DNA of 64,000 nt from JAIYDJ01 sp031400505 (GCA_031400505.1 JANNPZ010000038.1:109990-173989); one strand, 5' to 3'; counted from the stretch's first letter, positions 46,394 through 55,180 are shown. The notes: generated by a model not told the origin, from the letters alone. Translations and numbers: made by a program.

Positions 46394-46408
46394 ATCTTCC
46401 TCCCAGTA

Positions 46409-46446
46409 TCTATAACGTTATAGACGCAGCCTATATCGTTATAGAT
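46409..46446. promoter_or_regulatory. Tandem LacI-type operators before the glycan operon
   Basis: TCTATAACGTTATAGA (46409-46424) is a perfect 16-bp palindrome with the central CG expected for LacI-family proteins. A second near-copy, CTATATCGTTATAG (46431-46444), differs from perfect symmetry at one base pair. The centres are exactly 21 bp apart, two helical turns. Read on the minus strand, TTGAAT (46457-46452) and TATAGG (46435-46430), 16 bp apart, form a possible promoter whose -10 lies in the second site. Confidence 0.8.
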
Positions 46447-46688
46447 TTTTCATTCAAGCATTCTTTTCGCTTGCAGCCACGGTTTTTCGGGGTCTTCATT
46501 GGGTCAACATTTTTCGCCAGAAGGCCGATCCATCAGATGCCCGCAGCCGTGTTCGCACCACAGACAAGCAGCAGTTGTGCAGTCGCAGAACCGCATCATC
46601 TATGCGCCATGATTTGTGTTTTCCGGTACAATCCCTGCACCCATGCTGCGCCGCAACACAGCCCTTTCGCGCCAAAAGGTGCCCTGCG

Positions 46689-47720
46689 ATGACACTGGTG
46701 AAAATCGCGCCAACCGATTCGCAACGCCCAACCCTGAAGACACTCGCGCAGGAAACCGGCCTCGCGATTGCAACGGTCAGCCGCGCTCTCAAGAATGCGC
46801 CCGATATCGGCGAGGATACCAAACGTCGGGTGCGCGAGGCGGCAGAGCGGTTGGGGTACCGACCGAATCGTGCCGGGGTCCGCTTGCGTACCGGAAAGAC
46901 CAACGTGATCGCGCTGGTTCTTTCGACTGAAACGGATGTGATGAACCATACATCACGGCTGATCTATTCGATCGCCGCGGCACTGCGTAGCACCGCGTAT
47001 CACCTTGTGGTCATGCCGTTCTTTTCGGATCAGGACCCGATGGAGCCGGTCCGCTACCTGGTAGAGACGGAAAGCGCGGACGGCGTCGTTCTGAACCAGA
47101 CGCAGCCCGATGACCCTCGCATCCGTTATATGGCCTCGCGTGGCTTTCCTTTTGCCACACATGGTCGCACCGACATGGCGTTGCAGCACCCATATTTCGA
47201 TTTTGACAATGCCGCCTTTTCGCGGCTTGGCGTGCGCGCGTTGATCAAGCGCGGCCGCAAGCGGCTGTTTTTGCTCCCTCCGCCGATGGCCCACAACTAT
47301 GCCCGACACATGATTGCAGGCTTTACCGAAGAGGCCGCCCTGCAGGGCCTGCAGATCGAAATTGCGTCCGGCATCGACAGCGATGCGACCGCGTCAAGGA
47401 TCGAAGAGGCGATGCGTGCCCGGTTCTGCGCGCCACATGCGCCGGACGGGCTGCTCGTTGGTTCCACAACCGCTGCGATGGCCGCTGTATCAGCGGCCGA
47501 ACAATCCGGCCTGCGCATCGGGGGCGACTTTGATCTGGTCGCGAAAGAGGCGATCCGGTTCTTGCACCGTTTCCGGCCTGAAATCATCGTCGTACATGAA
47601 GATGTCAATCGCGCCGGCGCGTTTTTGGCACATGCACTGACTGCCGCCATCGAAGGGCGCGCGCCCGAGCACGGCCAATTCCTCGATACGCCCACAACAA
47701 CCGAAAGCAATCCGGACTAG
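46689..47720 (+). CDS. LacI family transcriptional regulator of the glycan operon
   Basis: A 343-residue regulator starting MTLVKIAPTDSQRPTLKTLA. The HTH is LAQETGLAIATVSRALKNAPDIG with the hinge RLGYRPNRAGVRLRTGK. The effector-binding domain follows (NVIALVLSTETD, DGVVLNQTQPDDPRI). It is divergent from the operon. The 295-bp gap (46394-46688) holds the two operators and, at 46627-46632, a TACAAT that could be its own -10. An upstream extension to 46575 has no family similarity. Its stop overlaps the convergent Nudix stop (CTAG). Confidence 0.92.
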   Translation: MTLVKIAPTDSQRPTLKTLAQETGLAIATVSRALKNAPDIGEDTKRRVREAAERLGYRPNRAGVRLRTGKTNVIALVLSTETDVMNHTSRLIYSIAAALRSTAYHLVVMPFFSDQDPMEPVRYLVETESADGVVLNQTQPDDPRIRYMASRGFPFATHGRTDMALQHPYFDFDNAAFSRLGVRALIKRGRKRLFLLPPPMAHNYARHMIAGFTEEAALQGLQIEIASGIDSDATASRIEEAMRARFCAPHAPDGLLVGSTTAAMAAVSAAEQSGLRIGGDFDLVAKEAIRFLHRFRPEIIVVHEDVNRAGAFLAHALTAAIEGRAPEHGQFLDTPTTTESNPD

Positions 47721-48565
47721 CCGCGCAACCAGGCCCGTTCGCGCTGCAGCCACAGGACCGAAAGGATCAGCGGCGCGTTTTCCAATTCACCCGTGCCCAG
47801 CAGCCGCATCAAATCGGTAAACTCGATCAGATGGCCACGAATATCCTCTGCCTCGCCTTCCACGCCAAACACGCCTTGGATGCCATCGGGCAAATCTGCA
47901 ATCGCAACGTAGGAATACAAATACTCGGCATAGGCGCCGGGACTGGGATAATACTGCGCCACAGGCAGCAGCGCGCCAAGGCAAAGGCCGGCCTCTTCTG
48001 CCGCTTCGCGGCGTGCGGCATCCTGGGGTGTTTCTCCGGGATCGATCCTGCCGGCAATCGTTTCAAGGCACCAGGGTTGCGCATCTCCGCGCGCCATCGG
48101 CCCAACCCGGAACTGCTCGATCAACAGCACGCGGTCGCGCACAGGGTCATACGGCAACACGGTCACTGCATCGCCCGATATGAACACCGCGCGCGTCACC
48201 ACCGGGCTCTGGCTGCCATCAAACCGGCGAAAGGCCAGATCATACTCTTCAACCGCGAAGAAATTGGCGTAAACTTGGCGTCGGGCCGAAACAGCAACAT
48301 CGCGCGCCTGCGATGCAAACCGCAGGCCAACCGGCGCAGAGGTCGCAGCGCGCACCCTGCCCGCACCGCGCACCAGCATTTGCCCATAGCGTGCCCCAAC
48401 GTCAGAGGGCGCAACACTGCCCATCAGCGCCATCACATCGCCCGCCGCAGCCACTGCCGCATCACCATAGCGCCGCTGCCAATCGTCCAGATGCCAGACC
48501 TCTGCGGGTTCACCCGGCGCGCCAAAGACCCGGGCTGTCACGACCTCTGCCCCCGCCTGCACCAC
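47717..48565 (-). CDS. Nudix hydrolase part of a GGCT-Nudix gene (ADP-ribose pyrophosphatase type)
   Basis: A 282-residue open frame. The Nudix box GRIDPGETPQDAARREAAEE, completed by AGL, fits GX5EX7REUXEEXGU exactly, followed by YYPSPGAYAEYLYSYVA typical of ADP-ribose pyrophosphatases (NudF-like). The first ~70 residues are the tail of a gamma-glutamylcyclotransferase-like domain whose start lies upstream in the same frame beyond an amber codon (48623-48625). GTG at 48565 is the first usable restart but has no clear ribosome-binding site. The Nudix domain is intact, but whether it is translated is unclear. Confidence 0.82.
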   Translation of the reverse strand: MVQAGAEVVTARVFGAPGEPAEVWHLDDWQRRYGDAAVAAAGDVMALMGSVAPSDVGARYGQMLVRGAGRVRAATSAPVGLRFASQARDVAVSARRQVYANFFAVEEYDLAFRRFDGSQSPVVTRAVFISGDAVTVLPYDPVRDRVLLIEQFRVGPMARGDAQPWCLETIAGRIDPGETPQDAARREAAEEAGLCLGALLPVAQYYPSPGAYAEYLYSYVAIADLPDGIQGVFGVEGEAEDIRGHLIEFTDLMRLLGTGELENAPLILSVLWLQRERAWLRG

Positions 48566-48622
48566 GACGTCACGACTGCCGTAACCAAGCCCGCCTTCAT
48601 ACCAATCCAGCCGGGCGACATC

Positions 48623-48817
48623 CTACGGGGTAAGCCCTTGCACCAGCTTGCCCATGGCTTTGGCAGCTGCGCGCACGGCCAAAACCGGGAAAGGCCCCGT
48701 TTGCGCCCAATGCACCGCGCAATCCGCAAGAGTGGCAGGCACGGACACCGCCTCGCGACCCAACACGACCCGCAGCAAGGCAGGATGGCACAATGTGCCA
48801 TAAAAAAAGAAAGTCAT
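48623..48817 (-). pseudogene. GGCT-like N-terminal fragment cut off from the Nudix part by TAG
   Basis: Starts MTFFFYGTLCHPALLRVVLG with GGAG 6 nt before the ATG at 48817. The YGTL motif is the hallmark of gamma-glutamylcyclotransferase-like domains. After GKLVQGLTP comes TAG, and the very next in-frame codons read DVARLDWYEGG, the expected continuation, in the same frame as the Nudix part. A single change of GAG to TAG would explain it. The full gene would span 47717-48817. It may be a real nonsense mutation, a suppressed stop or a sequencing error. Confidence 0.8.
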
Positions 48818-48818
48818 T

Positions 48819-49259
48819 TCAACTCCAGCGTCGCGCGCACCATTCCGTTGCCATCCCGGCAACCGCGCCGCCAATCACGATCACGCCCAGCAATTGCGTG
48901 TGGATCATCAACGTCCCGTATTCGACCATCAGACCCATCCCGCCCAACACCGCTTCCAACGGTCCGTCATAGCGCATCTTGGTGGACCGTTCGATCATCT
49001 CGACCAACGACCACAACAACAGCATCCAGAACGACAGCGCGACAGTCGTGCTGATCCCGTTCCCGATCGAGGTGCCATAGCCGCGTCCCGCAATCCGCCC
49101 CATCAGCAGCCAGCCGCACAAAAGCCCGATAATCACGGCCGATGGTATCAAGCCGCGCACGGGCGTCGCTTCGGGCAACAAAGGGGCATAAATCTGCGCG
49201 CCGATCACGCCGATCAGCGCGAACAGCATTGCGGCAATCAGTTTGGCGGCAGTCGGCAT
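48819..49259 (-). CDS. TrgA family membrane protein
   Basis: A 146-residue inner-membrane protein with four predicted TM helices (KLIAAMLFALIGVIGAQIY, GLIPSAVIIGLLCGWLLMG, TTVALSFWMLLLWSLVEMI, LLGVIVIGGAVAGMATEW). It resembles the TrgA proteins of Rhodobacterales, first linked to tellurite resistance in R. sphaeroides. It ends 1 bp before the GGCT-Nudix start, so the two are probably co-transcribed. Confidence 0.82.
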   Translation of the reverse strand: MPTAAKLIAAMLFALIGVIGAQIYAPLLPEATPVRGLIPSAVIIGLLCGWLLMGRIAGRGYGTSIGNGISTTVALSFWMLLLWSLVEMIERSTKMRYDGPLEAVLGGMGLMVEYGTLMIHTQLLGVIVIGGAVAGMATEWCARRWS

Positions 49260-49280
49260 CGGCTGTTCTCCCGTTGCGGC

Positions 49281-50492
49281 TCAGATCGGACGCGTCACCG
49301 TGATTTGCGTCACATCACAATTGCCCCCACGGAAAGCCCCGGCGCAAGAGGTCAGATAGAAATCCCACATTCTTTGAAAACGCGCATCAAAGCCCATGCT
49401 TTGCACTTCACCCCATCGCCCGTTGAACGTCTCGCGCCAGCGACGCAACGTTTGACTATAACTTTGACCGAACTCGATGGACCCAAGCACCCGCAACCCA
49501 GCCCGCTCTACCTCGGCACGCAGCACGGTCTTTGAGGGCAGCATTCCGCCGGGGAAGATGTATTTCTGAATGAAATCAACACCCTTTCGGTATGTCTCAT
49601 ATCGCTTTTCCTGCACGGTGATGATCTGCAAAGTTGCGTTTCCACCTGGCCGCAGGCGCGCGCGCAACTGATCGAAATAGACGGGCCAGTATTTCTCGCC
49701 GACCGCTTCGAACATCTCAATCGACGCGATGCCGTCATAGGTGCCGCGCTCGTCGCGGTAATCCTGCATTTTGATTGTCACCCGGTCCGACAGTCCCGCT
49801 TTGGCCATCCGGGCTATGGCATAGTCGTATTGCGCCTGACTGATGGTCAGCCCGGTTACGCGCAAGCCACGCTCGGCCGCGGCATATTCGGCAAATCCAC
49901 CCCAACCGCATCCGATTTCCAGCACATGATCGCCCGGTTTCGCACCCATCTGATCGACCATGCTGGCGTATTTCATCACCTGAGCCCGCTCTAGGCTTTC
50001 CTGTCCGGTGACAAACAGCGCACTTGAATAGGTCATCGTCTCGTCAAGCCAAAGGCGGTAAAACTCGTTCCCGAGGTCATAGTGGTGGGCGATGTTCTTG
50101 CGCGCCTGCTCGCGCGAATTCGACCGCAACCAATGGCGCAAACGCTCGAACAGCCTTACGATTTTCTGCCCCTGAAATCCATCATAGACGCCGTCATTGT
50201 CATGGTGCACCAGATCCATGACGGCCTGCAAATCCGGTGTGGTCCACCAGCTATCAAGGTAAGCCTCGCAAAACCCCAGATCGCCTTCGCGGATCAACCG
50301 CCCGAACAGATCGGTGTTGTGGATGTCGATGCGTGCCAACGGCCCCGGCCCTGCACCTTCCGAGCGAAACAGACGTCCATCCGGGAGTGTGAATTCCAGT
50401 CGTCCATTTTCAAGCGTGTTGGCAACGGCAAAGACCGCAGCGAAATACCGCGGCAACCCGGTCTGCCCCTTTGTCGAGTTTAGTACCGCCAT
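49281..50492 (-). CDS. cfa: Cyclopropane-fatty-acyl-phospholipid synthase family protein
   Basis: A 403-residue SAM-dependent methyltransferase. The SAM motif is VLEIGCGWGGFAEYAA; the upstream signature is NIAHHYDLGNEFYRLWLDETMTYSSA, and later comes IASIEMFEAVGEKYWPVYF and FIQKYIFPGGMLPS, all typical of Cfa. It modifies unsaturated membrane lipids. The start MAVLNSTKGQ at 50492 has AGGGGA 5 nt upstream; ATG at 50525 is an alternative. It sits 56 bp or less after the photolyase gene and is probably co-transcribed with it. Confidence 0.92.
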   Translation of the reverse strand: MAVLNSTKGQTGLPRYFAAVFAVANTLENGRLEFTLPDGRLFRSEGAGPGPLARIDIHNTDLFGRLIREGDLGFCEAYLDSWWTTPDLQAVMDLVHHDNDGVYDGFQGQKIVRLFERLRHWLRSNSREQARKNIAHHYDLGNEFYRLWLDETMTYSSALFVTGQESLERAQVMKYASMVDQMGAKPGDHVLEIGCGWGGFAEYAAAERGLRVTGLTISQAQYDYAIARMAKAGLSDRVTIKMQDYRDERGTYDGIASIEMFEAVGEKYWPVYFDQLRARLRPGGNATLQIITVQEKRYETYRKGVDFIQKYIFPGGMLPSKTVLRAEVERAGLRVLGSIEFGQSYSQTLRRWRETFNGRWGEVQSMGFDARFQRMWDFYLTSCAGAFRGGNCDVTQITVTRPI

Positions 50493-50548
50493 TTCGTCCC
50501 CTGCAATTGGCCCGGTGCGTGACATCGTCCCTCAGTTTCTTTGCGTTC

Positions 50549-51961
50549 TCAAGTGTTTCGTTGCGCGTAGGCCGTCAGCGCCCGCGTGCGCCCTTGGGCA
50601 AGATCGACCAAAGGTGCCGGATAGCGGGCCTGTGCATCAAGCCCCCAGGATCGCGGAACCGCGTCGAAATAGGCCAGGGCTTCCGCCGCCGGAACACGCT
50701 GGCCTTCGGCGATAAACCTACGGCGATAGCGCTGATCGGGATCAAACTTCTCGGCCTGAGTTGCGGGGTTGAACACGCGGAAATAGGGTGCCGCGTCAGG
50801 GCCCGACCCCGCGACCCACTGCCAACCCAAGGCGTTGGATGCAGGATCCCAGTCGGTCAGACACTTTGCAAACCAATCAAGACCCACGCGCCAGTCCGTC
50901 ATCAGATGTTTGGTCAGGTAGCTGCCAACGATCATCCGAGCGCGGTTGTGCATGCGCCCGGTCACATACATCTCGCGCATGGCGGCATCAACGAACGGCT
51001 CGCCTGTCATTCCGCGCCGCCACGCTTCGGCGTCAGAGTTGTCGGCGCGCCACGGAAAGGTATCCCATTCCGGCTTCCAGTTGCCGGAAATGATCTGCGG
51101 ACTGTGATGGACAAGGTGATAGGCAAACTCGCGCCAGACCAGCTCTTTCAAGAAATGCTCGGCCCCTGCTGCACCGTCCTGCATGGCGCGCCACCCGGCG
51201 TGCCAAACCTCGCGCGGGCCGATTTCGCCATATGTCAGGTTCTCTGACAAGCCAGAGGTTGCATCCTCGGCCGGAAAATCGCGCCGATCCTTGTAATCCT
51301 GCACTGGTCCGGACAAAAAACGCTCCAGCCGCTCGTGCGCGGCCGCCGACCCTACCGTTTGATACGGTCGCACCACGACCGCACCGCGCTGCATCGCAAA
51401 ACCCATGCGCCAGTCCGACAGGATATCGCTTGCCGGCCAAACCAAAGGTGCAGGCACTGCGCGGGGTGCGGGCAGCGCCGGTGGCACCGCACGATCACGC
51501 ACAGCCTTCCAGAACGGTGTGTACACCCGGTAATACCCGCCCTGCCCCGTCACCACATCCATTGGCTCGTGCAAGACATGTCCAGGATAGCTTGCGGCAC
51601 GCAGCCCGGCGCCCTTGAGCCCAGCCTTGACTGCCGTATCGCGCGCGACCGACACGGGATCATAAAGCCGCTGCCACATCACGCCCGTGGCCCCGGTCTC
51701 GGCAGCCAGCGCTTTCAACGCGGCCAATGCTGCACCGCGCCGCAAGATCAGATGGCTGCCCTTGCCAGCCAAGGTTTCGGCAAACGCCTGTACTCCCAGT
51801 CCAAGCCGCCACAGCGGCGCTGCTCCGGTTGCCTCGGTTTCAGGATCCAGAATGAAAACCGGGAACAACGGCCGACCTGTCGCCAGGGCCGCCTGCAACA
51901 TCGGATGATCGTCCAGCCGCAAATCCCGACGGAACCAAAGTATCAAAGGTGCGTCAGTCAT
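50549..51961 (-). CDS. phr: Deoxyribodipyrimidine photolyase
   Basis: A 470-residue class I photolyase that repairs UV-induced cyclobutane dimers using light. The N-terminal antenna domain starts PLILWFRRDLRLDDHPML. The FAD-binding helical domain has LVWREFAYHLVHHSP, MHNRARMIVGSYLTKHL and NALGWQWVAGSGPDAAPYFRVFNP, including the conserved flavin-contacting residues. An ECF sigma-E-like promoter lies 22 bp upstream of the ATG. It heads the photolyase-cfa-TrgA-Nudix run. Confidence 0.95.
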   Translation of the reverse strand: MTDAPLILWFRRDLRLDDHPMLQAALATGRPLFPVFILDPETEATGAAPLWRLGLGVQAFAETLAGKGSHLILRRGAALAALKALAAETGATGVMWQRLYDPVSVARDTAVKAGLKGAGLRAASYPGHVLHEPMDVVTGQGGYYRVYTPFWKAVRDRAVPPALPAPRAVPAPLVWPASDILSDWRMGFAMQRGAVVVRPYQTVGSAAAHERLERFLSGPVQDYKDRRDFPAEDATSGLSENLTYGEIGPREVWHAGWRAMQDGAAGAEHFLKELVWREFAYHLVHHSPQIISGNWKPEWDTFPWRADNSDAEAWRRGMTGEPFVDAAMREMYVTGRMHNRARMIVGSYLTKHLMTDWRVGLDWFAKCLTDWDPASNALGWQWVAGSGPDAAPYFRVFNPATQAEKFDPDQRYRRRFIAEGQRVPAAEALAYFDAVPRSWGLDAQARYPAPLVDLAQGRTRALTAYAQRNT

Positions 51962-51982
51962 CTGGTCCGTTTCACTTTAAGT

Positions 51983-52012
51983 CTTTTACGGTACAACACA
52001 CGCGGCGGATCA
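51983..52012 (-). promoter_or_regulatory. ECF sigma-E (RpoE-ChrR type) promoter candidate for phr-cfa
   Basis: Read on the minus strand, TGATCC (52012-52007), exactly 18 bp, then TAAAAG (51988-51983). TGATCC with an 18-bp spacer and a TAA-type -10 is the form described for the singlet-oxygen sigma-E regulon of Rhodobacter, whose core members include the photolyase and a cfa gene. The position, 22 bp before the photolyase ATG, fits. Confidence 0.68.
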
Positions 52013-52072
52013 TACATTTTCCGTCAAGGAGTTGTCCGGGGGATCACAAAGGCACCCCCCGCAATCGCGCTG

Positions 52073-53305
52073 TTACAGCACCCGGTCGAGCGCGCCAATC
52101 AGCCGTTCGACATCGCTTGCATTCGTGTAGTGCACCGACGAAAGCCGCAACACGCCTTTGTCCGGGTCAATCCGCATCGCGGCCAACGGGCGAACGGCAT
52201 AAAAATCGCCTCCCCAGCAGGCAATCCCTTCGGCGATCAACGTCTCGGCCATTGGCACAGCGGGCCCCTGCAACTCTATGGCGACGGTTGGCGCGCGGTC
52301 GATTGCCCGACGCGGCCCCAGCAGGCGAACATCATTGCGACCAGCCAGATACTCCAGCAGTGGTGCAATCACTGCCACCTCTTGCGCCCGCATCAGGTCA
52401 TGTACCGCGATATTGCGCAACTTCGGGTCCGGTTGCGCCGAAAAATGCCGCTCGTGCAGCGCGTCGATATAGTCCACCATTCCCGCGCAAGCCGCCACTT
52501 GCGCGTGGTCCGGCCCCGCGGGCGTGAACCGTTTGTACAAAGGTTCGGCATTGAACCAATGCCCCTGCGCCGGCAATTCCATCCCGAACGCCTCGCGGAT
52601 CACCATGATCCCCTGATGCGGGCCGTAGGTCTTGTAGGCCGAAAAGAGGTACACATCGCACCCCAGCGCCGCGACATCGGGAAAGCCGTGGGGCGCGTAC
52701 GACACGCCGTCAACCAGACTGCGCGCGCCCGCCGACCGCGCCATCGCCGCAATCGCCCTTACATCGTTGATTTCGGCCAACACATTGGAACAATGCGGAA
52801 AACACACCAACCGCACCCGACCATCTGCCAGTAAATCAGCAAGCCCACTGCGATCCAGATGCCCGGTATCCGGGTCGACCTTCCACTCGCGCACTTCGAT
52901 GCCATCGTCCGCAAGCCGCCGCCAGACGCCGGAATTCGCCTCGTGGTCCTGATCGGTGACCACAATCGCGGCCCGCGCCCCGCGCAACCAAACCCGCACG
53001 GCCTCCGCCAGCACAAAGGTATTGGCCGATGTAGAGGGACCGAAGGAAACCTCCGGTGCTGCCACCCCCATCATTGCAGCCAATCTGGTGCGGGCCTCGT
53101 CCATCTCAGCCTCGCCCAGTTGCCCGGCGGGATGCGGACTGCCGGGTTGAACCTTGCGGTCGGTGTAGAACCGGTGCAGACGGTCTACCACCTGCTTGCA
53201 CGGGAATGATCCGCCGGCATTTTCAAAGAACGCGAGCCCCCCAAGAACCGGGCTGGCAAAAGCCGGAAACTGTGCCCGAACGAAGTCCATATCCAATGCA
53301 GTCAT
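52073..53305 (-). CDS. Cysteine desulfurase-like class V aminotransferase
   Basis: A 410-residue fold-type I PLP protein. Landmarks are FFENAGGSFPCKQVVDRL, FGPSTSANTFVLAEAV, VTDQDHEANSGVWRRLA, LVDGVSYAPHGFPDV and the PLP-binding Lys in LFSAYKTYGPHQG. This is the TIGR01976-type subfamily of cysteine-desulfurase-like proteins. The usual active-site Cys loop of SufS is not evident, so desulfurase activity is uncertain. The start at 53305 lacks a strong ribosome-binding site; 53290 is an alternative. Confidence 0.88.
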   Translation of the reverse strand: MTALDMDFVRAQFPAFASPVLGGLAFFENAGGSFPCKQVVDRLHRFYTDRKVQPGSPHPAGQLGEAEMDEARTRLAAMMGVAAPEVSFGPSTSANTFVLAEAVRVWLRGARAAIVVTDQDHEANSGVWRRLADDGIEVREWKVDPDTGHLDRSGLADLLADGRVRLVCFPHCSNVLAEINDVRAIAAMARSAGARSLVDGVSYAPHGFPDVAALGCDVYLFSAYKTYGPHQGIMVIREAFGMELPAQGHWFNAEPLYKRFTPAGPDHAQVAACAGMVDYIDALHERHFSAQPDPKLRNIAVHDLMRAQEVAVIAPLLEYLAGRNDVRLLGPRRAIDRAPTVAIELQGPAVPMAETLIAEGIACWGGDFYAVRPLAAMRIDPDKGVLRLSSVHYTNASDVERLIGALDRVL

Positions 53306-53396
53306 GCCGTTTTGCTATCCAAAAGCCCCGATGTTTCCGGGGGGGTTTCCGTTGATCCCGAACTGCCCGATGAACAGTTTTTTCGCTTTTCATATT

Positions 53397-53877
53397 CTAC
53401 GCGGTCACGTCGACCACAATCCGCCCCTAAAATTCGCCCCGCCGGCCAAACCGACCGCTGCAATCGACGCGCCATGTTTGATCTTCCCCCACATTCGCGC
53501 CAGCATTGCCCCGCCAACAGCATCGATGCAAGCGGCCCATTTCTAGGCCGCCGACGGGCACCTGGCCGTTTCAGCCACGATAGATTGCTGGGCCGTCAAT
53601 CCGTCGGGCAATGGCACCGGCCAATCCCGCTTGACCATTGCGCTGATCGCCAGTCGCCGCGACCACCCCGGCAAAATTGGCCTTGGGGACGTGCGGCGAT
53701 ACCCACCCCAACCCGCCACCCGGTGGGGAACGGGCACGGGCCGCCCTTACAACTCTGGGTCGAATGGCTGATCGATCCTGTCACATTTACGGAAGGCAGC
53801 ACCGCATCCTCTAGTTCACCCACGGGCCCAACCGCATCCGCTTCAGCAGTTTTCTTACCCTTCAGCGCCCTGAACAC
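53397..53877 (-). pseudogene. Decayed acuI-like acrylyl-CoA reductase (YhdH family) pseudogene
   Basis: Pieces of one medium-chain reductase occur in the right order but in different frames. From 53877: FRALKGKKT, then LEDAVLP...NVT..I.HST, as in the AcuI N-terminus; then TGWRVG and HRVAGWGGY; then WPVPLPDGLTAQQSIVAETA (about 53590-53640); then DAVGGAMLARMWGKIKHGAS plus GLAGGANF (from 53524 down); then GRIVVDVTA and a stop at 53397. The span is about 480 bp against roughly 1 kb for the intact gene, so large internal deletions and frameshifts are present. Alignment is by eye to the family as I know it. Confidence 0.75.
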
Positions 53878-54102
53878 GGTCTCCGCAAAGAATGCTATTC
53901 CTGCCAACTTCTCTGGCGTTCACACTAATTTTCCCGCCATTTGCCGTCCGTGACCATTTTTTCCCCTTGGCAAAGCCGAATCCTTCACCAATCCTTTGGG
54001 ACTGCTGGGGGCTGAGCCAGTGGATATCCGGTTTCAGTCCGGTGCTGCTTGCGATCGGACAGCAATAATGCTCATGACACTCAACACAATAAAGGAGCCT
54101 AA

Positions 54103-55155
54103 ATGACCTTCAAGTTCACCCTGCTTTCCGCGTCGATTGCCACCCTTGGCCTGACCGTCGCCGCCCAAGCCGCAGACGCCGAACTGACAGTTTTCGACTG
54201 GGCAGGTTGGGATATTGATGGGGCAACGACCGAATATGTTGCCAAACATGGCGAAAAGCCGACCTATGCTTTCTTTGGGGATGATGACGAAGCCTTCCAG
54301 AAAGTGTCATCGGGCTTTCAGGCGGATGTGGCACATCCCTGCTCGGCTTCGGTGCCGCGCTATCGTGCAGCAGGTCTGATCGAGCCGTGGGATACCTCGA
54401 AGATCACCGCATTTGCCGATATCGACCCACGGATGTATTCGTCCCCCGCGCTCAAGGATGATCAGGGCCTGTGGTTCCTCCCGCTCGATACCGCCTTTGC
54501 TGCCATTGCCTACAATACCGACGAGGTTCCGGCCGAAGACGTCGCTACGCTGCAAGTCTTTGCCGACCCCAAATACGCAGGCCGCATCTCGTTGCCCGAC
54601 AGCAATGACGACGTGTGGTCGCTGGCCTTCCTCGCAACCGGCGTGACGTCGTGGGACAACGCGACGGATGAACAGTTCATGGCCGCTGCAGACTGGCTGC
54701 GCAGCGTCCATCCCAATGTGCGCGCCTACTGGGCCGACCCCGCCGAGATGACGCAACTGATGGCTTCGGGCGAAGTCCTGGTCAGTTGGTCGTGGAACGA
54801 CGGCGTGGCGTTGCTGAAAGAGGAAAACTACCCGGTCGACTTCAACCGCAGTCCTGCCGAAGGATCGGCCACCTTCTTTTGCGGGCTGGTGAACATGAAA
54901 GACGGGCCGGGCAACGAAGACAAGGTTTATGACTTCGTGAACTCGATCCTGTCCGATACCGGCACTGCCGCCGTCGTGGATGCAATCGGCTATGCTACGT
55001 CGAACACCGCCGCCATGGCGAAACTCGACGCGGCAGTTGTGAAAGACGCCTTCCTTGACCCGGTCACGGGCACGCTCTTCATGCAGTCGCCGACAACGGC
55101 AGAATTCCGCGAAAAGATGATCCAGGAATTCGAGCTGATCAAATCCGGCTTCTGA
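54103..55155 (+). CDS. Spermidine/putrescine-type ABC substrate-binding protein, orphan
   Basis: A 350-residue periplasmic binding protein. Signal peptide FTLLSASIATLGLTVAAQA, then the PotD/PotF-like fold: ELTVFDWAGWDIDGATTEYV, DVAHPCSASVPRYRAAGLIEP, LWFLPLDTAFAAIAYNTDEV, VSWSWNDGVALLKEENYPVDF. GGAG lies 6 nt before the ATG. No permease or ATPase gene is adjacent, and a strong terminator follows, so it is a one-gene unit that must use a transporter encoded elsewhere. The 225 bp upstream (53878-54102) hold no gene I can support. Confidence 0.92.
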   Translation: MTFKFTLLSASIATLGLTVAAQAADAELTVFDWAGWDIDGATTEYVAKHGEKPTYAFFGDDDEAFQKVSSGFQADVAHPCSASVPRYRAAGLIEPWDTSKITAFADIDPRMYSSPALKDDQGLWFLPLDTAFAAIAYNTDEVPAEDVATLQVFADPKYAGRISLPDSNDDVWSLAFLATGVTSWDNATDEQFMAAADWLRSVHPNVRAYWADPAEMTQLMASGEVLVSWSWNDGVALLKEENYPVDFNRSPAEGSATFFCGLVNMKDGPGNEDKVYDFVNSILSDTGTAAVVDAIGYATSNTAAMAKLDAAVVKDAFLDPVTGTLFMQSPTTAEFREKMIQEFELIKSGF

Positions 55156-55180
55156 CTGTCGCAAGGCCGGTCTTGAACCG

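Noticed and set aside
52041..52046. Second TGATCC on the minus strand upstream of the photolyase gene
   Set aside because: The sequence 18 bp further on is GGAAAA, which does not fit a sigma-E -10; the other copy at 52007-52012 fits better.
53312..53953. 213-codon open frame on the plus strand opposite the acuI remnant
   Set aside because: The minus strand shows ordered reductase fragments; the plus-strand product is Arg/Pro/Ser-rich with no family match.
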